Positions 7,615 through 16,572 of a stretch of DNA of 64,000 nt are shown here, in pieces. Position 1 is the stretch's first letter. Each line of letters starts with the position of its first letter. The translations under genes and the position numbers were made by a program. Below the pieces are notes generated by a model that saw nothing but the letters and a program-made list of their open reading frames with translations, was not told the origin of the DNA and did no database searches. The stretch comes from a virus, in the IMG/VR virus record IMGVR_UViG_3300033388_000803, positions 1-64,000 of that record. One strand, written 5' to 3'.

Positions 7615-10149
7615 ATGCCTGTATTTTTTCAAGACAATACTTACGATGATAATACCAAAGTAATTTTTGGTCAAACTACTGGTGCTACTACTTTTCCACA
7701 TATAAGATGGTTCAATGACACAAATGCCGATTATTGGCATTTTGATAATTCGTCAAACGGCTGTATTTGGGAAAACGGAAATATGCTTTGGATGCAAAAC
7801 GCAGGCCTTAACTCTGGTTTTGGAATGCAGATAGAATCAGGAATAGTTAAATTATTTAACTCTGAAGGTTTAGGTAATGGGGGTACAATTAGATTAACGA
7901 CAACAACTTCTGGAGTTGATATTAATGGTAAGTTTGTTACATCTGCCGTTTCCGACTGTGCAGGTTTAAATATGACTGATGACTTAGACATGAATGCTAA
8001 TGATTTTATAGATTCAAATAATTCAACAGGATCAGCAAATCAAGTGTTAATATCAAAAGGAACGGGAAATGGAACAGAATGGATAACGCTTCCTGGAAGC
8101 TCAGGAGCTGGAACCGTTACTAGCGTTGCGGCATTAACATTAGGAACTTCAGGAACTGACTTATCTAGTACAGTAACAAACTCAACTACTACTCCTGTAA
8201 TAACCTTAAATGTTCCTACAGCATCAGCAGCTAATAGGGGTGCTTTGTCATCAACAGACTGGGCAACATTTAACGGTAAAATGCAGTCTTTTACTATACA
8301 AGGTGACTCAGGGAGTTCTACAGTTACAGGCTTACAAACAGTAGATATTGCAGGAGGAACTGGTATTACTACAGCGGAAAGCTCAAGAACCGTAACAATC
8401 ACAAATTCTAAGCCTTTTGATGGAATAACTGTTTCAGGAACTACAGGAGGTGGTACAGTAATATCAAATAACGGATTTATAGCAATAGCCGCTGGTTCAG
8501 GTATAACAACAACAAATAGTAACGGAACAATAACAATAGCTGCAACGGGTGGAGGTGGTTCAATGTCAAACTGGATTTTGCAAGGAGATTCTGGAACTAA
8601 TCTAACGGTTACCAATGGTAACACAATAGATATTGCTGGAGGAACAAATATTTCAACTGCCACTACAGCGACTGGAATAACCATAAATAATGGTATAACA
8701 AACAATAATCAATTAACAAACGGAGCAGGGTATACAACAAATACAGGAACAGTTACTGCTGTAAATGGTACTGCACCAGTAGTTTCGTCAGGAGGTACGG
8801 CCCCTACTATTTCTATGGCAGCGGCAACTACTTCGGTTGACGGTTATTTAACAGCAGGAAACTTTACAACTTTCAATAATAAAATGACTAATTTCACTAT
8901 TGAGGCTGACACTGGTGGTGCGGCAACAATAGATAATGGTGATGCTATAGATATAATTGGAGGTACAAATATAACAACACATCGTTCAGGAAATAATATA
9001 ACTATAAATTCAAGTGCATCAGGTACAGTTGTTAGTGTTGGCTTAGCTGTTCCATCGGCCTTTACAGTTACGGGGACACCTATAACAACAACAGGGACAT
9101 TTACAATAGCAGGTGCAGGAACTTCATCTCAATATGTAAGAGGAGACGGAGGTTTAGCTACCTTCCCAACTATACCGCCAGCAGGAGTAACTTCAGTAGC
9201 TACTGGAAGTGGACTAACTGGTGGAACAATAACAAGTACAGGAACTGTATCAGTTGATTATGGTTCATCAGGATTAATTAATGATGCACCAGGAGGTACA
9301 GGGTCAATAAGTGAGAATGATTTTATATTAATAGGTAAAGACGAGTCTGGTTCTGGAGAAACAAGATCTTATGAGGTGCAAGAGCTTAGTTCAGTATTAG
9401 GAGGAGTAACTTCTGTAGGTATTACTGCGGGTACAGGAATTAGTGTTTCTGGCTCACCGATAACTTCTTCAGGAAGTATTACTGTAACAAATACTATTAC
9501 AAACAACAATCAATTAACAAACGGAGCAGGATATACAACTAATACTGGTACTGTAACTACAGTTGGTGCAGCCAACCCAACTTCTGGTGGTGCGGCAGGA
9601 TTTCCACTTTTTATTACCAGTACAGCTTCAACAACACCAGTAGTAAACTTAAACCAAGGACAGATAACAGGAACTAAAGTATCTACAGCCGCAGGTGGAG
9701 GAGTTACAAGTGGAACTTGGAATGCTAATACTCAATTAGATAAAACAGATAATACAGATAATTCGTATCAAGGAGAAATAGTATATTTTGGTACTGCCGC
9801 AAGTTCTCCTTTAGCTCAAGGAAAGCTATATGTTTATACTGCAACGGATGGGGAATGGGCAGCTGCAAAAGCAGATGCTGTAGGAACATCCGCAGGGCTA
9901 TTAGCCATTGCATTAGGAACAACTGTTTCGGCAGGAATGTTTACAAGAGGTATGTATACTAATAGTTACACAACAACAGGAAGTTCTAATGGAAGTATTT
10001 TGTATATTGATAGTGTAAATGCGGGTTCTATGACACATGAACCACCATCAGGCACAGGTAAATTTGTAAGAATTGTAGGTACACAGTTAGACTCATCTAA
10101 TGGTCAAATATTTTTTCATCCAGACAATACATTTATAGAGCTATCATAA
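7615..10149 (+). CDS. Long repeat-built tail fibre 2
   Basis: It encodes 844 aa. An N-terminal ~130-residue domain differs from fibre 1 (DDNTKVIFGQTT...TFPHIRWFNDTNADYW pattern, split). Three copies of the (F/W)(T/I)(I/L)xxD(S/T)G...IxGGTxI(S/T) module follow, and a repeated NNQLTNGAGYTT motif appears twice. Around residues 565-600, ENDFILIGKDESGSG...YEVQELSSVL resembles the anchor motif at the start of other fibre genes, now inside the chain. The C-terminal ~110 residues look like a separate head domain. It begins behind its own promoter and is followed by the lectin gene after one base. Confidence 0.83.
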   Translation: MPVFFQDNTYDDNTKVIFGQTTGATTFPHIRWFNDTNADYWHFDNSSNGCIWENGNMLWMQNAGLNSGFGMQIESGIVKLFNSEGLGNGGTIRLTTTTSGVDINGKFVTSAVSDCAGLNMTDDLDMNANDFIDSNNSTGSANQVLISKGTGNGTEWITLPGSSGAGTVTSVAALTLGTSGTDLSSTVTNSTTTPVITLNVPTASAANRGALSSTDWATFNGKMQSFTIQGDSGSSTVTGLQTVDIAGGTGITTAESSRTVTITNSKPFDGITVSGTTGGGTVISNNGFIAIAAGSGITTTNSNGTITIAATGGGGSMSNWILQGDSGTNLTVTNGNTIDIAGGTNISTATTATGITINNGITNNNQLTNGAGYTTNTGTVTAVNGTAPVVSSGGTAPTISMAAATTSVDGYLTAGNFTTFNNKMTNFTIEADTGGAATIDNGDAIDIIGGTNITTHRSGNNITINSSASGTVVSVGLAVPSAFTVTGTPITTTGTFTIAGAGTSSQYVRGDGGLATFPTIPPAGVTSVATGSGLTGGTITSTGTVSVDYGSSGLINDAPGGTGSISENDFILIGKDESGSGETRSYEVQELSSVLGGVTSVGITAGTGISVSGSPITSSGSITVTNTITNNNQLTNGAGYTTNTGTVTTVGAANPTSGGAAGFPLFITSTASTTPVVNLNQGQITGTKVSTAAGGGVTSGTWNANTQLDKTDNTDNSYQGEIVYFGTAASSPLAQGKLYVYTATDGEWAAAKADAVGTSAGLLAIALGTTVSAGMFTRGMYTNSYTTTGSSNGSILYIDSVNAGSMTHEPPSGTGKFVRIVGTQLDSSNGQIFFHPDNTFIELS

Positions 10150-10150
10150 T

Positions 10151-11041
10151 ATGGCTACTATAGATAAACTAAATACTGTATCGATGACTGGTATTAACAA
10201 AGTTGATACCATTTCGTTATCTACTATAGAAGAAATTAATACTATTGCAGTTCCAGCAGGTTTTACTACAGATTATTCTGTTGAATTAAACGGTACTTCA
10301 CAATATATTAATTTAGGAGATCAAAGAAATACTTCGTTAAATCCATCTCAATCTTCTATTAATAGCACAGGATTTACTTTAACGGCCTGGATATATCTTG
10401 ATGTTCTTGCATCTCCGACAGATTATATTTATGATTTAGGAAATTGTTGTTCTAATAATTACTATGGATTAAAAATGGGGGTTAACGCAAATGGAGCTTT
10501 AATATTTCATGTTATGGGATTAAACTCAGGCTTTGCAGGGGCTGGTAGTAACAACAGAAATACTACAAGAACAGCAAATTCAACTATTTCAGCAGGACAA
10601 TGGTATCATGTAGCTGCTGTTGTACCATCAGGTAGTATGGGTTCTACAATGGATAGAAACGATTGGATATTATATATTAATGGCTCTGCTTATAGTGGTA
10701 CTTATACAAGGTCAGGAAATCAAGGTCTTACATTAACTTACAATGGTAATTCAAGTTTAGGGGTTTGGAGAAGAGTAAGCAATGGAAACTTTTTTGATGG
10801 AGAGTTAAATAATCTTGCTGTATTTAACACAGCGTTAAATGCTACAAATATTTCAGCTATTTATAATTCAGGAACACCTATAGATTTAAGCACAAATTCT
10901 GGTAACTATAATCAGTCGGCTAACTTAACAGCATGGTGGAGATTTAATGAAGGAACTGGCACTTCTTACACTGATAGTTCAGGTAATGGATTTACAGGCT
11001 CTGGAGTTAATACACCTACTTGGAGTACAAATACTCCATAA
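10151..11041 (+). CDS. LamG/concanavalin-like lectin protein of the tail
   Basis: It encodes 296 aa. The first ~35 residues contain repeated INKVDTISL / IEEINTIAV motifs, probably the attachment part. Residues about 40-295 read as a LamG-type jelly roll: VELNGTSQYINLGD, FTLTAWIYL, WYHVAAVV, WILYINGSAY, LGVWRR, FFDGELNNLAVFNTALN, then a C-terminal AWWRFNEGTGTSYTDSSGNG motif with a calcium-site-like Asp/Ser/Gly turn. Such domains bind sugars. Placed between two long fibres, it probably recognises surface polysaccharide of the host. Confidence 0.85.
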   Translation: MATIDKLNTVSMTGINKVDTISLSTIEEINTIAVPAGFTTDYSVELNGTSQYINLGDQRNTSLNPSQSSINSTGFTLTAWIYLDVLASPTDYIYDLGNCCSNNYYGLKMGVNANGALIFHVMGLNSGFAGAGSNNRNTTRTANSTISAGQWYHVAAVVPSGSMGSTMDRNDWILYINGSAYSGTYTRSGNQGLTLTYNGNSSLGVWRRVSNGNFFDGELNNLAVFNTALNATNISAIYNSGTPIDLSTNSGNYNQSANLTAWWRFNEGTGTSYTDSSGNGFTGSGVNTPTWSTNTP

Positions 11042-11063
11042 CAATTACATAAAAAAACTTTTG

Positions 11064-11071
11064 TATCTTTG
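11064..11071 (+). promoter_or_regulatory. Bacteroidetes-type -7 element
   Basis: TATCTTTG fits TAnnTTTG and is directly preceded by TTTTG. It is positioned 33 bases before the ATG at 11104, in a 62-base intergenic gap. Confidence 0.6.
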
Positions 11072-11103
11072 TTACTTTAATAACCCTAAATAAATATAAT
11101 TAA

Positions 11104-11376
11104 ATGGAAGATAATAAGAAAAAACTAACGGAAGAAGAATTAACATTACTTCAAGGATTGCAAGCAGAATTCAACACTATAAAAATGAATTTGGGCGATA
11201 CTATTTTACAACAAAATCAACTTATGGAAAAGGTTGAAGAAGTTAAAGCAAAGTTTCAGAAAGAAGAAGTTTCTTTAATGCAAAAATATGGTGATAACGC
11301 TACAATTAATTTAGAAACTGGAGAGGTTACAGACGCTCCAAAAGAAGAGGCTGCTGACTTGAAGATAGAAAAATAA
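11104..11376 (+). CDS. 90-aa coiled-coil protein, unknown function
   Basis: The first 60 residues are strongly helical with heptad-like spacing (LTEEELTLLQGLQ ... LMEKVEEVKAKFQKEE), followed by an acidic, Pro/Ala-containing tail. Small coiled-coil proteins of this shape commonly lie beside fibre genes in marine phages. It might be a fibre chaperone or trimerisation helper; this is inferred from position only. Confidence 0.65.
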   Translation: MEDNKKKLTEEELTLLQGLQAEFNTIKMNLGDTILQQNQLMEKVEEVKAKFQKEEVSLMQKYGDNATINLETGEVTDAPKEEAADLKIEK

Positions 11377-11388
11377 AAATGCAACCCT

Positions 11389-14300
11389 ATGGCTAAAATA
11401 AAAAATACTACTGCCTACCCAACGGTAGCACCTGCTGCAAATGATTTAATTATTGGAACAGATGTTAGCGATAACAAAAAGACAGTAACATTTCTAGTTA
11501 GCTCAATAGGGGGAGGAGGAGGAGTTCCTCAAGATCTTAATTCTGTATTAGGAGTAGGAAATACTTCTGCTCTTAATATAGAGTTAAATGGAAACGCCTC
11601 TGCATTAGGATCAAGTATATCTGTAATAGATATATTTCCAACAACAATTTCAGCTGGAGGATTAGGTTCTCATGGTACAGCAGGTCAAGTATTAAGTTCT
11701 ACAGGAACTGGATTGGCTTGGATTGCAGCACCAGGAACAACGCAGTCTTGGAATGACACATTAGCGGTAAGCCCAGTAGCTACAGCAAATCCAAACTTAA
11801 CAGGAACATTTACAATTCAAACAGGCGGTGGATTATCTTTATTAGGTAATTCAACTTTATCTGTTAGTGGTACCTCTATATTTTATAGCAATGTAACTTT
11901 AAGTGATGGTGTAAATTTAAAAGTTAGTGATCAGTCACAAATAGGTATAGATGATGGAACAGGAACTTATGTGTATGGTACTCCTGGACAGTTTTTAAGT
12001 GCAACGGCTAATGGTTTGGCTTGGAGTAGTGCAGGAACACTTACAACTCCAACCTTACAACAAGTTGTAACTGCTGGTAATACTTTATTAAATAGCAGTA
12101 TAGTTTTTACAGGAACTGGTGGAATTACATTAAGTGGAACCAACACAATAACAGGACAAGGAGTTATAAATTTTAATGGTAATGGAACTCCAACATCCTC
12201 AGCAACACAAGGAAGATTAATAATAAGTCAAGGGTCAATAACCTTGTCTGGAGCTAATAGTCAAATATTATTGGCAGGTAACCCTGGTGCAGCAGGACAA
12301 GTGTTAACATCAAACGGGCCTTTTATTACTCCAACATGGCAAGCTGGATCTGGTGGTGGAAGCTCTAATTTGCAACAAGTATTAGACAACGGCAATACAG
12401 CAACACAAAACATAAACTTAACAGGAGATATAAATTTAGCTGCTGGAGGATTAAAATTAGCAGCAAATGCATTTATAGAGTTAAATACAGATAGAGGAAC
12501 ATTAGGTCAGGTGTTAATTTCAGGAGGGCCAGCAGGTTTTCCTACATGGGCAAGTGCAGGTACAGGAACCGTAACGGCTGTAAACGCATCTGACACAACA
12601 TATATAGATATGTCTGTAGATGCTACAGCTCCAGCCACACCAATAGTTTCATCTCAATTAATAACAACAGGAACAGTTGTAACAGGCCCAGGAGGATTAA
12701 CACAAGCATTTTATGATGATGATACAACAGGAACAAATTATACTGTTCAGCAGGGTCTAACTACAACAGCAACTATAGGAAGTGGTTCAGGTATTATAGT
12801 GTCCATAAATTCAACATCAGGAGGTAATGTGGTTTTATCTGATTTATCATTTGTTTCTGGTGGATCAGGATATGCATCAGGAGATAAATTTAGAGTAAAT
12901 CAAACAGGGTCAGATAATAATTTAATTATAGAAGTTGATACTATAGCTAGTGGAACATATTATGACCAGACGGGTAAGTTTTCATCACCTTCTGGTAATG
13001 ACTGGGATTTAGCTGTAACTAATGCAGGGAACTTAATAACTGTAACAAATTCAGATGGTGCTCGTTCTAGCTCATTTACCTTACAAGGTTCGGGTGGTGC
13101 TGTGTTTACTAACGCAGGAAGTAATAATATAGAGCTAAACTTTACTGGCTCAGGTACGGGTACAGTACAAAGTATTAGCTTAACAGATTCAACTGGGTCG
13201 GCAGGTACAGCAATTACCTCTTCTGGTACATTTACTTTTGCTGAACAAGCGGCCAATGGTACATATTTAAGAACAACATCTGCGGTAAGTGGAACATCAA
13301 TAACTTTATCAACTGAAACACCAACTATTCAGGTAGTAGCTACAAAAGGCGGTACATTACTTGATACGCCTTTAACTATTCAAAACTCAAACGGAACAAC
13401 AAACAATTCATTTGTATTAGGAACAACAGCTGCACCATCGGTAGCTACAGCAGGACAGGTTCTTGCCTTTAATAGTGCTAATGGTGGTTATATGGAATGG
13501 GTCGCACAAGCAGGAGGAGGTAATATGACTTCTTGGAATATTGATGCAGACACAGGTGGGCCTGGAACAGTTTCTGATGGAGAGACTGTAAACATCGTAG
13601 GAGGAAATGGAATAAGCACAGTAAGCACTCCAGGAACTAGAACAATATCTATTGGCAACACAGGTGTTCTTCAAGTAAATTCATTTGCTGGTAACATTAC
13701 ATTAAATGGTAATGCAAATTCAACAGTTGGTTCAAAAGCAGTATTAACTGCTAATATAACTGCGGCAGGTACAGGATATGTTGCTAATAATTACTATCCA
13801 ACTACTAAAGTTACTTCAAGTATCGGAACAGCTACTGGTGTAATAATAAGAGTTACGAGTGTGGGTGGATCAGGAAATATAACAGGTATACAGGTTTATG
13901 GTGGAGGTAAAGATTGGACTGTAGGTGATACTTTTACAGTTGATTTTGGAACCACTTTAGCTACATTAACTGTTGCTTCAGTCGGAGCAAATGGAACAGT
14001 AACAACTACAACTTGGAGAGGATTGTCGGGAACAGATTCAAATAAACAAACTGGATATATAGCTAATACGGTTTCTAGGTTTGAATCTATACAATCTGCA
14101 TATAGTAGTAAAATAGTAGAATATATTGCTACTGGTACTGAAGCAGATTTTACAGCGGATGGATATTTCTTAGCACTCAATACAACAGTATTCAATCCTC
14201 AAGACGGATATAATTTATATTGTGCAAAAGACATTGGTATTAAAACAACAAAAAATAATGCTAACATAAAGTTTGGTACGTCATCAGGTACATGGGATTA

Positions 14301-15360
14301 TACAAATGCACAAAACACAATAGCAATAGGAGATGATGCAGGAGACGCTATTACAACTGGTGATGATAATATATTTATTGGGCGTCAAGCAGGTGCAGGA
14401 ATAACCACAACTGATGATAATATAGGAATAGGAGCCTTAGCAGGAAATAGAGCTGGTTTGCAACAATATTCAATTTGGATAGGAGATTCGGCAGGTACTT
14501 ATGCACTTACAGGTAATGATATATGTATAGGGAAATCAGCTGGAACATATTTATCTAATGATACAGATGATCCAGCAGTTCAACAATTTACAGGTAGAAT
14601 TGCTATTGGTCAACTTGCTATGGCGGGGCCGTCATCACCAAGACAGTTTAACCCATTCGAGGTTGCTATTGGTGATCAAGCATCTACACTACAAAACACA
14701 ACACTTACAACGTCTTCTGGACAGGGTGTATATATAGGTGCTAATGCAGGTAGAGGCCCATTTTCATCTGGAAAGTCAGCTGTTGAAAGTGGTTTTCATG
14801 TAGCTTTGGGTGCTAGCTCTATGTATTATGGAGGGACTGCTAGGGAAGGTCAGATAGCTATAGGTTATAAAGCGTCTATAGGTCATCAAAGTATAGTTAC
14901 AGAAACCTACAACACATCAATATATGGTATTGCTATTGGTTACGAGTCCGAAGGAATAGCTGCTGTTTATAGTCTAATTACAAGATCTGGTGAAGGAAAC
15001 ATAGCGATAGGTTATCAAGCCGCAGGAACAAATGGTTCTGTAATAGAAGGAGGTACCATTGCAATAGGTACAGCAGCATCAGCACAAGGACAGAACTCGA
15101 TAGCTATTGGTAAAGATTCAGATGCTTCTTCAGGAACAGGAGTTAATAATTCTATAGCTATAGGTTTTGGGGCTCAAGCAACATTTGCAAATTCAGTAGC
15201 AATAGGGCCAAACGCAACAACAGCAGCAGTTAACACTATAGCTTTTGGATCTTCTACAGAGAACTTAGGTGTAGTCACAACCTCTGCATCAACACCATCA
15301 ACACACAAATGGCCAGTTAGAATAAATGGCGTTAACTATAATATATTATTGACAACCTAA
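11389..15360 (+). CDS. Long tail fibre 3 with YadA-like head repeats
   Basis: It encodes 1,323 aa. The N-terminus (AYPTVAPAANDLIIGTDVSDNKK) is a virion-anchor type. A long Gly/Thr/Ser shaft with GQVLSS/GLAW-type repeats and one W(N)IDADTGG module follows. From about residue 977 to 1305 there are many copies of (S/T)IAIG, IGxxAG and VAIGxxA, the left-handed beta-roll repeat of trimeric autotransporter adhesin (YadA) heads. The last ~30 residues are KWPVRINGVNYNILLTT. It probably makes a trimeric fibre with an adhesin-like receptor-binding head. It is the longest fibre in the window. Confidence 0.85.
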   Translation: MAKIKNTTAYPTVAPAANDLIIGTDVSDNKKTVTFLVSSIGGGGGVPQDLNSVLGVGNTSALNIELNGNASALGSSISVIDIFPTTISAGGLGSHGTAGQVLSSTGTGLAWIAAPGTTQSWNDTLAVSPVATANPNLTGTFTIQTGGGLSLLGNSTLSVSGTSIFYSNVTLSDGVNLKVSDQSQIGIDDGTGTYVYGTPGQFLSATANGLAWSSAGTLTTPTLQQVVTAGNTLLNSSIVFTGTGGITLSGTNTITGQGVINFNGNGTPTSSATQGRLIISQGSITLSGANSQILLAGNPGAAGQVLTSNGPFITPTWQAGSGGGSSNLQQVLDNGNTATQNINLTGDINLAAGGLKLAANAFIELNTDRGTLGQVLISGGPAGFPTWASAGTGTVTAVNASDTTYIDMSVDATAPATPIVSSQLITTGTVVTGPGGLTQAFYDDDTTGTNYTVQQGLTTTATIGSGSGIIVSINSTSGGNVVLSDLSFVSGGSGYASGDKFRVNQTGSDNNLIIEVDTIASGTYYDQTGKFSSPSGNDWDLAVTNAGNLITVTNSDGARSSSFTLQGSGGAVFTNAGSNNIELNFTGSGTGTVQSISLTDSTGSAGTAITSSGTFTFAEQAANGTYLRTTSAVSGTSITLSTETPTIQVVATKGGTLLDTPLTIQNSNGTTNNSFVLGTTAAPSVATAGQVLAFNSANGGYMEWVAQAGGGNMTSWNIDADTGGPGTVSDGETVNIVGGNGISTVSTPGTRTISIGNTGVLQVNSFAGNITLNGNANSTVGSKAVLTANITAAGTGYVANNYYPTTKVTSSIGTATGVIIRVTSVGGSGNITGIQVYGGGKDWTVGDTFTVDFGTTLATLTVASVGANGTVTTTTWRGLSGTDSNKQTGYIANTVSRFESIQSAYSSKIVEYIATGTEADFTADGYFLALNTTVFNPQDGYNLYCAKDIGIKTTKNNANIKFGTSSGTWDYTNAQNTIAIGDDAGDAITTGDDNIFIGRQAGAGITTTDDNIGIGALAGNRAGLQQYSIWIGDSAGTYALTGNDICIGKSAGTYLSNDTDDPAVQQFTGRIAIGQLAMAGPSSPRQFNPFEVAIGDQASTLQNTTLTTSSGQGVYIGANAGRGPFSSGKSAVESGFHVALGASSMYYGGTAREGQIAIGYKASIGHQSIVTETYNTSIYGIAIGYESEGIAAVYSLITRSGEGNIAIGYQAAGTNGSVIEGGTIAIGTAASAQGQNSIAIGKDSDASSGTGVNNSIAIGFGAQATFANSVAIGPNATTAAVNTIAFGSSTENLGVVTTSASTPSTHKWPVRINGVNYNILLTT

Positions 15361-15369
15361 TTAAATTAA

Positions 15370-15504
15370 ATGAGAGTAGAATTAAATGAAGAATCTATTA
15401 AACATATAAATCGACTATTACAATCACTTCCAATAAGTACACTACATATTGTTGAAGAAATCACAAAGGAGATTAATAAAGGTTTAGTAGAAGAAAAAAA
15501 ATAA
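15370..15504 (+). CDS. 44-aa small acidic helical protein
   Basis: A short frame starting 9 bases after fibre 3 and ending 6 bases before the next gene. It is amphipathic helical throughout (LNEESIKHINRLLQSLP ... VEEITKEINKGLVEE). Tight spacing in the operon supports expression. Function unknown. Confidence 0.55.
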   Translation: MRVELNEESIKHINRLLQSLPISTLHIVEEITKEINKGLVEEKK

Positions 15505-15510
15505 AATAAA

Positions 15511-15735
15511 ATGGATATTAGAAAAATTTCAGTTGGTTCTGATTATAAATCAGGATCTATGCACTATATAGTAAATCAACCCGTATTAGGTGGAGACTAT
15601 AAAATACATTTAATACAAGCTAACGAAAAGACGCAGTCATATAAACTTTGGGTTATTAAAGATCAAGAAGTTTTAATATGGAAAGAGTTTTTGTATACGC
15701 TTCCAATAACTTTAGAATACAACATAAACTTTTAA
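15511..15735 (+). CDS. 74-aa conserved-type phage protein
   Basis: A small beta-rich protein (MDIRKISVGSDYKSG ... MHYIVNQPVLGG ... YKIHLIQ). It precedes the GroES-like gene with a one-base TAATG overlap. I recall similar proteins in Bacteroidetes phage packaging clusters; no function is known to me. Confidence 0.65.
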   Translation: MDIRKISVGSDYKSGSMHYIVNQPVLGGDYKIHLIQANEKTQSYKLWVIKDQEVLIWKEFLYTLPITLEYNINF

Positions 15736-16304
15736 TGAGGTCGGTGCACTCGTTTATTGTAGAGCCTGTAAACAACAGGAGATATGATAATATAAAAGAA
15801 TTTGGTGACACACAGTTTATAACTAGCGTATCTGAAGAAGATCATAAAGCATCTAATCGATTTGGAATAGTAAAAGAACTGCCTTTAAATTATAAGGGTG
15901 AAGTCCAAAAAGGTGACACTCTTTTAGTTCATCACAATGTATTTAAGTTTTATAATGATATGTATGGTAGACGTAAAAGCGGTAGAAGTTTTTTTAAAGA
16001 TAATTTATTTTTTGTAGAGCACGATCAGTTTTTTTTATTTAAAAATAAAGATGGATGGAAGTCTCATGGTAAGTATTGTTTTATAAAACCTCTGTTAGCA
16101 AAAAAAGCATTTTTAGAAAAGGGTGCTAAATACGAAAGACTACAAGGAACTATAAAATATATCAACGAAGAATTAATATCTTTAGGTTTTTCAGTTGGAG
16201 ATGTTGTTATATATCAACCTGAAAGCGAATATGAATTTACTGTAGATGGTGAATTGCTTTATCGAATGTTTACTAATAATTTAACAACTATACTAAATGA
16301 ATAA
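15735..16304 (+). CDS. GroES-like beta-barrel protein beside terminase
   Basis: The start is placed at the ATG overlapping the previous stop; an in-frame ATG at 15678 would bury the previous gene's end and is less likely. The 189-aa product has GroES-like features: an opening SVHSFIVEPV strand, a flexible stretch, then GEVQKGDTLLVHHN, a QFFLFKNKDG segment resembling the YFLFRDGDI region of human Hsp10, and a second LGFSVGDVVIYQPESEYEF...DGELLYRM half. It could assist capsid folding with a chaperonin. A true groES also lies at 61383. The assignment is from pattern only. Confidence 0.5.
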   Translation: MRSVHSFIVEPVNNRRYDNIKEFGDTQFITSVSEEDHKASNRFGIVKELPLNYKGEVQKGDTLLVHHNVFKFYNDMYGRRKSGRSFFKDNLFFVEHDQFFLFKNKDGWKSHGKYCFIKPLLAKKAFLEKGAKYERLQGTIKYINEELISLGFSVGDVVIYQPESEYEFTVDGELLYRMFTNNLTTILNE

Positions 16305-16572
16305 AGAATTAAAGTTACAAATAATAGAAGCTGGAGAAAAGGCCGTAAAACAATTAGTTAAGGTGGCTAAAGAAGATATTATTAAGTTTGATGCCGAGGA
16401 TGAATTAGCCGCTGATAGATTAAAAAATGCCGCTGCCACTAAAAAACTTTGTATTATGGATGCATTTGAAATAGTAAAAAAAATAGAAGAAGAAAGAAAC
16501 CTACTTGAAGGAATAACAACAGAAACAAAAAACACAACACCTAAAGGATTTGCAGAATCACGATCAAAATAG
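16297..16572 (+). CDS. 91-aa helical protein, possible small terminase subunit
   Basis: An alpha-helical, charged protein (LQIIEAGEKAVKQLVKVAK ... DELAADRLKNAAATKKLC) with 8-base overlap upstream. It lies immediately before the large terminase and overlaps it by 23 bases. Position and helical content fit a small terminase or adaptor, but no HTH motif is clear. The role is inferred from location. Confidence 0.6.
   Translation: MNKELKLQIIEAGEKAVKQLVKVAKEDIIKFDAEDELAADRLKNAAATKKLCIMDAFEIVKKIEEERNLLEGITTETKNTTPKGFAESRSK

Noticed and set aside
8040-8705. 221-codon minus-strand frame inside fibre 2
   Set aside because: It is antisense to a clearly coding, low-complexity Thr/Gly-rich gene; Pro/Val-rich shadows of this kind appear opposite all three fibres.
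15678-15734. N-terminal extension of the GroES-like gene
   Set aside because: It lies fully inside the preceding gene; the ATG at 15735 gives the one-base overlap typical of this genome.
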